Shown here piece by piece: positions 55,801 to 64,000 of a stretch of 64,000 nucleotides of DNA. The DNA is from Rhizaria sp. SCN 62-66 (taxonomy: Eukaryota > Rhizaria, unplaced). Both the position numbers and the translations under genes were made by a program. The notes beneath the pieces were generated by a model that worked only from the letters and a program-made list of their open reading frames with translations, did no database searches and was not told the DNA's origin. How positions within the stretch are numbered: position 1 is the first letter of the stretch; each line of letters opens with the position of its first letter. Location of the stretch: the NCBI GenBank assembly GCA_001724265.1, contig MEDY01000171.1, positions 1-64,000 of the forward strand. The letters are read 5' to 3'.

Positions 55801-57869
55801 TCGGCCTGGGCGGCCTGGGCGGCATGGGCCTTGGCGGCCTCGGGCTTGGCGGCCTCGGGCTTGGCGGCCTCGGCGGTGGCCTCGGTAGTGGCCTCGGCGA
55901 CCTCGGCGGCCTCGGCGGCCTCGGCGCCGCCAGCCCGTCCAGTGCGGCCGACGGCGCCGCCTCCAGCCTCGGCCGCGCGCCCGCGCTGTCCTTTGGCACC
56001 GGGACCGGCGCTGCCGCCGGGTCTGCGAGCGCGCTCGACGGCGCCGCTGCCGGCTCCGGGCTTGGCCTCGGCGGCCTTGGCATGGGCGGACTCGGCATGG
56101 GTGGCCTTGGCTCCAGCGGTCTGGGCTCCAGTGGCCTCGGCCGCGCGCCTGCGCTTCCCTTCGGCACCACCACAGCCAGCGCGTCGTCGCCCAGCGCGCT
56201 CGACGGCGCCGCTGCAGGCTTCGGCATGGGCGGCCTCAGCGGCCTCGGCATGTCCGGTGGTCTCGGGCTCGCCGCCGCTTCCAGCGCGACCGCTGCCGGC
56301 GCCGCCAGCCCGGCGGCCGCCGCTGCGGACAACAACGCCGCCGCTGTGCCCAGCGCTACTGCTGTGAGGGCCGCCACTGCTGAGTCTAGCGCTGCCACTG
56401 GCCGCGCCCCCCCGCTGTCGTTCGGCATGGGCGCCGGTCTGGGCATGGGTTCTGGCATGGGCTTGAGCTCCGGACTCGGCATGGTCTCCGGCCTTGGAAT
56501 GGGCATGGGCCTGGGCGTGGGCTCGACGACGCCCCCCAGCGACATCACGCCTGCCGCCGCGACTGCGCCGGCGGCCAGCGCAGTCTCTGCCACCGACTCC
56601 GACGCCGCTGCCCCAGTGGCCACCGCGGCCGCGACCGCAACCATGACTGCGACTGCAGACAGCGCTGCCGCCGTCACTGCGCGCGCACCCCCGCTCGGTT
56701 TCCCCGCCAAGGACGCCGCCGCGGCCGCCCCCGCACCGCTCTCTTTGGGCCCCGGTCTCGGCCTCGGCATAGGCATGGGCATGGGAATGGAAATGGGAAT
56801 GGGGATGGGGATGGGGATGGGCACGACTCTGGACATGGGAGGGCTGTCGCTGCAGACCCCTGCCGTGACCGCTGCGGCCGTCGCCGCTGAGCCCGCCTCT
56901 GCGCCTGCGTCTGCGCCCATGCCTTCCCAGGACGACAAGTCCGCTGCTGCCGCCTCTGCTGCGACCTCGTCCGCGTCTGCCCCGGCCTCGAGCTCTTCGC
57001 CCGACGCTGTTCCCGCTGCCGACGCCGCCGCGAAGGCGGAGCCCACGGCGGAGACCAAAACGGAAACTGCGGCAGCTGAGACGAAGCCTGCGCTGGCCGC
57101 GGTTGCCGCCGCGCCCGTCGCCGCCTCTGCGGGCAGCAGCTCCTCGTCGTCCACCTTCGAGGACCCGGCCGTGGAGGCGTACATCGCGATGATTGTGCAG
57201 AGCAACCCCGCGGTGGCGAGCATGACTACGGAGCAGAAGCAGCAGATGTACCAGCAGTACCTGATGATGCAGCAGCAACAGCAGCAGTACATGGCGATGA
57301 TGCAGCAGCAGCAGTACATGGCCATGATGCAGATGATGCACATGCAGCAGCAAATGCAGCAGCAAATGCAGCAGCAACAGCAGCAGAGCGGCGACGTCAT
57401 CGCTAACTCCAACTCCAACACCGCGTCCAGCAGCACCGACGCGAGCGCGGGCGCCGGCATGGGCATGGGCATGGGTAGCTACGGCATGTCCGGCATGGGC
57501 ATGGGCATGGGCATGGGCGGTTTACAACCTTACATGGGCATGGGCGGCTCGAGCCAGTACATGGGCATGGGCATGGGCATGGACAACAGCATGGGCATGG
57601 GCATGGGCATGAGCGCCGGTCTGGGCATGGGCGGCATGGGCATGGGCATGGGATCCACTGGCATGGGCATGGGCATGGGCATGGACATGGGAATGGGCGC
57701 CGGGTCTTCTGACACTGCGTCTTCTGCCGCCGCCGCTCCCCTCGGTCTTTCAGGACTTACGCTTCAACTCGGCGGCGGCGGCGGCGGCCTGGGTGGCTTT
57801 GGTGCCGCGAGCGCCCCCGCAGGCACCGACAACAGCGCGGCTGCGGCGACGCAGAAGTGGGGGATGTAA
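52839..57869 (+). CDS. CCCH zinc-finger protein with FG-like and Gly-Met repeats; two in-frame TAGs
   Basis: One frame of 1677 codons from ATG 52839-52841 (MPGPPCIECQ) to TAA 57867-57869, crossed by TAG at 53052-53054 and 53904-53906. Context is LSLTAF-TAG-SFAHDAEK and RAEQVLY-TAG-QQQEQIAA; glutamine fits the second especially well. Cys/His groups of the C-x5-C-x4-C-x3-H kind, as in Nab2/ZC3H14 fingers, occur at about residues 221-236 (CAHLSHCYDFFCVGAH), again as CDFFDTCTSFYCTKSH and as CWDPACASAKCGRAH. A shorter CKTDDCPKLH and an N-terminal CIEC...CNQC add to these. Downstream are a helical/acidic region, then repeated RAPPLSFG/RAPALSFG motifs separated by Gly-Leu runs, a Gln/Met-rich stretch (57236-57385) and Gly-Met repeats. 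RNA binding is likely. CCCH fingers plus FG motifs recall NUP42-type mRNA-export factors, but that is only an analogy. Confidence 0.85.
57455..57700 (+). repeat. In-frame (GGCATG)n repeat encoding Gly-Met
   Basis: Repeated GGCATGGGCATG units encode Gly-Met runs in the C-terminal part of the zinc-finger protein, with related units earlier near 56765-56825. Confidence 0.9.
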
Positions 57870-57940
57870 GGAAGAACGTTTGTTTCCGTTTTAATTTGCA
57901 AACGTGCGCGTTTCACATTTAACATTCACACTCTTCATTG

Positions 57941-58088
<148 letters not shown>

Positions 58089-58293
58089 CAATAGTCACCT
58101 GTTCTAGGTGAACCAAAAGTAACAACCAATCACACAATACAGCAACAAGTCAAGCAACATTATATTCGTGTTTGTGCTTGGTCTCATTTGTATATGATCC
58201 TATATTTTTGCTGTTTATTTCAAATGCAAATTGTCTATCTCACTCAACTTAACAGGATGTGTGATTCTGACTCCGTCAAAAAATGACACGACA

Positions 58294-58639
58294 TTAGCTA
58301 CACTTCGAGCGCTTCTGCGCACCTGCCCTTGTCACTAGCCCCGCTTTGTTTGCAGCCGCAGCCCGAGCCCTTGTAGCAGCACCGCCTACAGCCACTGATT
58401 TGACCCTGCTCTCGCTGACCGCTGCAGAGGCAGACACGGGCACGGCAGCGCGCAGAGGCTCGGTCGCGTCAACAGCGCCAGTGGTCATACTTGCGGCAGC
58501 AGGGGAAACACTGCACTTTACCGATGCCGCCGCCGATTACGTAACTGCGTGCAGAGTTGTTAGCGCGGTGGTGTTGCCTCCCGTCGCGGTCGCCACGGTG
58601 GCCTGCTCAGCAGCATCGCTACTCTCATTCTCCAACTGC
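58294..58639 (-). pseudogene. Possible small basic Ala-rich gene with an in-frame TAA
   Basis: On the minus strand an ATG near 58639 opens MQLENESSDAAEQATVATAT, 34 codons long, then TAA. The same frame resumes SAAASVKCSVSPAAASMTTG and runs 80 codons to a TAA at 58294, ending in a basic tail RAGAQKRSKCS. The GC-rich Ala/Ser/Val composition matches real genes here and contrasts with the flanks. Explanations: a decayed gene, a very short (30-nt) intron spanning the TAA (starts GTAATC, unlike other donors), or no gene at all. The plus-strand frame over the same DNA lacks an ATG. Confidence 0.3.
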
Positions 58640-58841
58640 ATTGCATTTTTGTATGGCTTTATTCATGGTGTGTGGCAATCACATGGATCATACGGGTTTC
58701 GCATCTAAATTGTAATGTTGAATTCTGTGTATTTTCTAATGTATCTTTGTCTTCCTTCACCAAAGAAAGAAGGGAATAATGTCAAAAAATGCGCAACCAT
58801 TCTTTAAATTTTTTTTTAAAAAAATATCGCGAGCGTCTGCG

Positions 58842-61800
58842 TTACCGCAGACCACTGAGCGATGACGTGTTCTCGTGTCCCAGCCCGGGACGCGCGGTGC
58901 TGTAAAGCCGCTTGAGCTCGGCGTCGGCCTCGGTTCCTGAGAACGTGGCGAGTTCGCCAGTCCGCGCACGCATTCCACCCGCAGCCGCCTTCGCACCCAA
59001 GGCGCTGCCGCCGCCCGGTAACGCGGCCGCTGCCGCGGCCGCAGCAGCGACGCTGACGCGCCCGCGCACATCTGACGAGGCAGCCGCGGAGGAGTTTGAC
59101 GAGCTAAGACTCAGAGTCGTCGAGGGCGTCAGCGGGTCCCAAATGCGCCAAAAGCGCAGCGTCTCGTCGGCGCTCGCGGAGCAGAGGGTCGAACCGTCGG
59201 GCGACAATGCCGACGTGATGATGCGCTCCTTGTGACCGTTGAGCGTCGTTATCGCGCGCATCGAAGGGAACTGCCAGACAGTCGCGCAGTTAGACAGGAA
59301 GCCGTGAGTCGTCACAAGCTCCTGATGCGAGCGCGACCAATGGACGCTACTGACCTGACTGCCCGTGTTGACCGTGCTCAGCAGGGAGCCCGACGTCGTG
59401 TTGTAGTAACGCAAGCAGCGGTCTGTTGTGCCCGCGCCGGTGACGAGCAGCTCAGGGTTAAACGGGCACCACGCCAGTGACTTAATAGCGGCGCGAGACT
59501 CGGTAAAGCAAAGCCTATATTGAACAAGACAGTTGAGTGAGAGTGAGTCAGAGGTGTGCACGCGGATGTAGCGCGTGAAGCGCAAAACGAAGTCACAACA
59601 GCATCGGCTAAGCAGCATAACAAATTGACGTACCGAGGTCGACTGAGGTTTGCAGCGTCCCACACCAGACAGCGGTTGTTGTTGCTGCCGACAGCAAGCG
59701 AGCGCGCGCCGTCCGACCACGAGAGGCCACATGTCTCGCGCAGCCCCGCTTCCGGCAGACGCAACACGCGTCCAGAGCTCGTCTGCAGCGACGGCGGAGC
59801 CAGCCCCGCGCTGACAGCTCCGGCGTCAAAAGACGCGGCCTCGTTGAAGCGACCACGCGTGCGAATATCAATAAGATGGACAAAGGTGTCCTTGCCTCCT
59901 GCAGTGAGAATTGAGCCCGCCCACGAAAGCGTTGAGACGCGCTTCGAACAAAGCGTGTACGTCTTGAGGAGGTTGTGTTCATCATCCATGATGATAATCT
60001 ACACAAGATAATTTTTTAAAAAATATTATAAACATGTTATAAATACGAACGCAAAACGAGCTATGCGACAAGGTGATACAACACACAACAATATCAAAGG
60101 TATGTTCGTTAAATAAAAGTGTCAATACGTACTTCACCTGAGCAGAGCCCCACGGCGACGCGGTCGCCCGCCTCGTTCCACTTGACGGAGGCAATGGAGC
60201 GGCGCTGGTCACGGGGCGTGTCGTCCTCGTTGATCGACAGCATCGGCGCAACATCCTGCGTTACGTAGTCAAGGTTGTAGATCTTGTCATTGAGTGCGAC
60301 AGACACGACGTTCTTGGACGACCAGTCGAGCGTATGGTTGTAGAAGTCGTCTCGCAGCATCGGTGCCTCGAGAATGCGCTCGGGAATCGCGGGGATCTCC
60401 TCCGCGCGCCGCTCCAACACCTCGCGCCCGCGCCGTAGCGACGTCTTGAGGATGTCCACCACAGGTGTCGGCGCGTGCGCAGCTCCATAGTCACTGCCCG
60501 CCGCGCGAATCATGCTCGCGAGTCCAAACAGCGACGCGCCTTCGTCCGCCGACACGGAATGCGCCATCAAGCCACCCGCAGCGGCCGCGGGGTCCAGAGC
60601 GGGCAGTGTCTCGCTCTCATAGCGAGCGAAAAGTGTCGCGTCAGCGCTCGCTTGGCGCACGAATGCATAGTAGTCGGCCTCCGCGGGCGTAGCGCCTCCG
60701 GACAAGTCAGTCGTGGGCATCCAGGGGCGCCCCGTGGCATCATACGCGCTCACAATGCCGCTACCCGTAAAGCCCTCGGCATCACGCGGCTCGCCTGTCT
60801 CCGCGCGCGGCAGCAGCGACTGAAAGGCGCGGCCAAGGCTCGACGAAGAGGTCGATTCTGTACAAGAAAAATAAAAGCATAAGAACAATTAGATGAGAGG
60901 ATATTGTTTGATGAAAGCTATGTGATAAAATAGGAAGCAGTGATGGTGATACAAGTGATGGCGTACCATATTCGCCACGTGCAGTCCTCGATGCGTTCCG
61001 AACAAAGTCGGCGGCGGCGGCGCCGACGTTAAAGTCGGAGCAGTCGTTGTCGCCAACTGCGTCGGCCACGTCATCGGCAGTCAGCGCGCCCGGCAACGCA
61101 ACAATCGGCGCGGCACTGGCCAGCGAAGCTAAGAACGCAGATGTGGTGGCCGCGCGCGCGCCGGCAGAAAGCTCGTTCTCATCGCCATCGCCTTCGTAGT
61201 CATCATTGTCGTCATCGTTTTGATCGGCGTCGCTGTTGTCTGTCGCGTCGCACATTACGCACGGGCGCGCATCTCCCGCGCGCGTGTCGCACTCGTCGTC
61301 GCTGTCGCTGTCGTCGCTGAACACTGGCTGCCGCGGCGACTTGAACCCCGGCCGGCCAGTCAGCACGCCCGGTGCTGCCGTAGGAGGCGTTGCTGTCGTC
61401 GCACTCTGCATCTGCAACATCTCGCCCACGGTCATCGCGCCCTGCACAGACCTCGCGCCAGCAGTCGTTGCAGTGCCAGCGGCGGCTGTGGCCGCTGCGG
61501 CTCCAGAGCGCGGGCCGCGGAAGGGCGACTGCCCGGGCGCCACATAATAAGCAGGCACTCCCCGCTGCACATCCGTCGCGTGAGCGGATGTGGTGTGCGC
61601 AGCTGCAGCGTGTGGAGACGCTAAGGGGCCGCCGTGCGCAAAGAAGTGGCTGTGCACGCTGCCCATGGGGCTGTGGAGCGCGCCCCCCGCGGAGGCCAAC
61701 GCGCCCAAGGATGTGAACGCGGCGCCGCAGTCCTTGATGCGGCGCACGGCGCCGGCTTGCACAAGCCCCGCAGCGGCGTGCGAAGCCGTCAGCAGCATCT

Positions 61801-63133
61801 GCTGCGTGCCCACGACCGTCGTGTTCTCGCTCGCGTAGCGGCTGTAGACGCTGCCGCCCGCCGCGGCGGACTTGCTCGGCGACAGCAACAGTCCGAGACC
61901 GAGTCCGTTGCCGCCGCCCGCCGCGCCGCCGCGCGCGCCCGCGCTGGGCGTGCCGGGCGGCGCCGCAGCGGTAGTCGCGGCGGCTGTGGCGGCAGCAGCG
62001 GCGCGGGGCGACCCCATGGCCGCGCCGGCCGCACTTAAGGAGCTCGAGCTGAAGCTGGAGCAAGATATCAGACTGGCGGCACTCGACGAGGATGAAGATG
62101 ATGTCGTCGTGGAATGAAACGGGGAGGCCGACAGCAGACGGCGCGGCGAGCCCATGCCGAGCGGCGAGCGCGGGCCCATCGCGCCAGCAGCCAGCCCGCC
62201 GCCGCCGCCGCCGCCACTGCCAGTGACGCCGGCGGCGGCGCAGAGCCCGCTGGCGGACATGGACGGCATGGCCATTGAAACCATGGCGGCCGCGGTGGGC
62301 GCGGGCGCAGGACCCATCCCGGCAGCGCCGCCGGCTGCTGTGATCACCGAGGACGCCGAGCGCGCGCCCGAGGGCGACATGGGCGCCGCCAGCGAGGCCT
62401 GCGGCAGACGCCGCGGGCTGCCAAGTCCGTGCTGCGCCGCGCTGATACTCTGCGACGGCGACATGAAGCCGCCGGGCGTGGCATGGGCGCGGCGCGGCGT
62501 CGAAGGAAACGCGCCGCCCGCGTGGCCCGAGCCAGCCGCGTCGGTGGCGGCAGCGGCGGCAGCGATGTGCACGGGGGACGACAGCAGGCCGCGCGATGTG
62601 GTGGCGCCGCTGTGCAAAGTCGCACATGCGGCGTGGGTGGGAGTGCCGGGGATGCGGCGCGGAGTCGCGGGCAGCAGCCGGCTTGCGCCACCGCCACCAC
62701 TGGCAAACACGGCCGCAGAGGGCGTGGCGGCATGGCGGTGCGGCGTCTGCGGCGCGGCTGCGCGGTCGGGCGACGATGCAACTGGTTGAGGCTGCACAGA
62801 CGCGGCTGCGGCGGCGCTGAGCGTGGCTGGTGCAGAGGGACTAAACCCGAGCGGGTTGGGGACAATAAAAAACGTCGCCAACGGGGCTACCGGGGAGTGT
62901 GAGTTCATTGTGAAGCGGGCTGAGGAGGAAACCGAGCTGGAGAGCTGTGCGGGCTGCAAAGGGGAGCGGTGACCAGAACCCGTCGATGGCGCGGGCGGGG
63001 TCATGACCGGAGACTTAGACCGCGTCAGGGTAGTCTCTGCTACTTGAGCAGCCGCTGGGGCTAAGGGAGCAGGCTGAAAGGCGAGGTTCTCAGCGCTTGT
63101 GGCGCTGAAAGCATACCCAGTCGAAGCTGACAT
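58842..63133 (-). CDS. CDC20/CDH1-family APC/C activator with long N-terminal extension
   Basis: Four exons: 60967-63133, 60133-60857, 59634-59998, 58842-59514; 1309 aa, TAA stop. The introns are 60858-60966 (GTACGC), 59999-60132 (GTACGT) and 59515-59633 (GTACGT), all ending AG and all keeping frame. The ATG at 63131-63133 begins MSASTGYAFSAT. The C-terminal WD40 propeller has the family strings DDFYNHTLDWSSKNVVSVAL, LSWAGSILTAGGKD, ETCGLSWSDG, KSLAWCPFNPELLVTGAGT, DTGSQVSSVHWS-like and SADETLRFWRIW. The protein ends SGLR, close to the C-terminal Ile-Arg tail that binds the APC/C. The first 720 residues are disordered and packed with SP/TP sites. A canonical DR(F/Y)IP C-box is not visible; GGSVYSRYASENT is the nearest candidate. 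Known role: substrate recognition for the anaphase-promoting complex. I cannot decide between CDC20 and CDH1/FZR1. Confidence 0.9.
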
Positions 63134-63446
63134 CGCTGGACACGCGAGGGACCTAGACTACTTCGAACACACAAGGAAGACCGCTGTTTAAGGATGCTTT
63201 AGATACATTTTATTATATTTTAAACACAGATACCTCGTAGAAGTTCAGAAACGGCTTTATCAACGATGAATATGCAGCGTGGCTCGGCTTTCAAAGCAGC
63301 GCCACGCTCAACGGATACTGCCTCCAAGCAAGCGAGCGAGCCAGCTGTGGCGGTTCGCAAAAAAAATATCCAGCAGCAGACTAGAGGAAGTAGCAATAGA
63401 GATTACTTTGTTGGCGTTATACACTGCGCAGAACCGTCATCTCGCG
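63134..63446. other. Divergent intergenic region (CDC20-family gene / hexosaminidase)
   Basis: About 313 bp with an AT-rich core between two divergent starts; both promoters must lie here. No distinct motif recognised. Confidence 0.5.
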
Positions 63447-64000
63447 ATGAAGTTTCCAGTGACTGTTGCACTTGCGCTCTTCGCAGCGGTTGTTGCATTT
63501 CTGTCCCACTCGGCGGATGCTGCGACAATCTATCCTCAGCCCTCCAAGGTCAAATATGATGAGAAGACGACGTACTCGATGCGCCGCGAGCAATTTAAGT
63601 TCGATGTCGCATCTGGGTCTTCTGAGATTCTGGAGTCGGCGTTCCGCCGCTATACGAACATCATTTTCGGCGACGCCAAGTCCGTGCAGCAGCGCCTCTC
63701 AGGGCTGCGCGCGCCCATGCTGGCCAACCCTTTCGCCCACACCGGCTGCAACAGCAACGCCACCGTGACGCGCCTGGTGGTGACTGTCTCGTCGACCAGC
63801 GAGGTGTTGCAGCCTGAGCAGGACGAGAGCTACATGCTCGAGACTGACAAGCCTTCGATTGCCTACCTGACTGCCCCCACCGTGTGGGGTGCCCTGCGCG
63901 GCCTCGAGTCCTTCGCCCAGCTCGTACGTCATCCTTTCTTTCAAGCAATGTTTCGACTGACATCCATCTCCATGTTCAAACAAATTAACCTGAAGATAAT
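63447..64000 (+). CDS. Beta-hexosaminidase, N-terminal exon; 3' part outside the window
   Basis: The ATG at 63447-63449 opens a signal peptide (MKFPVTVALALFAAVVAFLS). The N-terminal non-catalytic domain of glycoside hydrolase family 20 follows: IYPQPSKVKYDE, FRRYTNIIFGD and TAPTVWGALRGLESFAQL. The last corresponds to the SETVWGALRGLETFSQL segment of HEXA/HEXB as I know them. Exon 1 ends at 63923 at a GTACGT donor (phase 0, 159 codons); the remainder of the window is intron. The catalytic barrel lies beyond the window. The enzyme removes terminal GlcNAc/GalNAc, usually in lysosomes. It is the sort of substrate that the GNPTAB protein encoded in this window would tag with mannose-6-phosphate. 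Confidence 0.92.
   Translation, partial: MKFPVTVALALFAAVVAFLSHSADAATIYPQPSKVKYDEKTTYSMRREQFKFDVASGSSEILESAFRRYTNIIFGDAKSVQQRLSGLRAPMLANPFAHTGCNSNATVTRLVVTVSSTSEVLQPEQDESYMLETDKPSIAYLTAPTVWGALRGLESFAQLVRHPFFQAMFRLTSISMFKQINLKI

Overview
The window reads as nuclear DNA of a flagellated, free-living-type unicellular eukaryote. The genes are spliced with short, AT-rich GT-AG introns of about 100-210 bp. Coding DNA is very GC-rich and encodes long Ala/Ser/Pro-rich disordered stretches. Intergenic DNA is strikingly AT-rich. A kinesin-9B (KIF6) gene implies a motile cilium. A GlcNAc-1-phosphotransferase (GNPTAB/Stealth) with two Notch-type LNR modules argues against land plants or typical fungi. I cannot name the lineage.

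Layout: 2-4216 (+) 3' part of an Ala-rich coiled-coil gene; 4427-7558 (-) KIF6-type kinesin, 4 exons; 8109-14908 (-) 2165-aa protein with a C-terminal PH-like region, 3 exons; 15641-16905 (-) PGAP3/Per1, 2 exons; 17372-21400 (-) GNPTAB; 22282-27540 (-) 1752-aa ankyrin-repeat protein; 28200-29996 (+) Sip5/DA2-like RING protein; 30282-39461 (-) 3059-aa unrecognised protein; 39991-42195 (+) mitochondrial EF-G1; 42889-43719 (-) actin-capping protein alpha; 44436-50579 (+) about 2047-aa disordered protein; 51026-52407 (+) proteasome subunit Rpn7/PSMD6, 2 exons; 52839-57869 (+) 1676-aa CCCH zinc-finger protein; 58842-63133 (-) CDC20/CDH1 APC/C activator, 4 exons; 63447 to the end (+) beta-hexosaminidase, partial.

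The main discovery is that UAG appears to be a sense codon, most likely glutamine. At least five in-frame TAGs lie inside otherwise continuous reading frames: two in GNPTAB, two in the zinc-finger gene and one in the 3059-aa gene. A sixth is possible near the start of the 2047-aa gene. None of the 14 recognisable gene ends uses TAG; they split 7 TAA and 7 TGA. A standard-code annotation would break GNPTAB, the zinc-finger gene and the 3059-aa gene into fragments and would lose the GNPTAB membrane anchor. A second genome-wide peculiarity is the 5' splice site: all 11 introns I could define begin GTNCG, 9 of them GTACG, instead of the usual GTAAG/GTGAG.

The genes are unrelated housekeeping and regulatory functions with no operon logic. 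Thematic links are a lysosomal pair (GNPTAB, which tags hydrolases with mannose-6-phosphate, and hexosaminidase, a hydrolase of that class) and a proteolysis/cell-cycle pair (PSMD6 and an APC/C activator).
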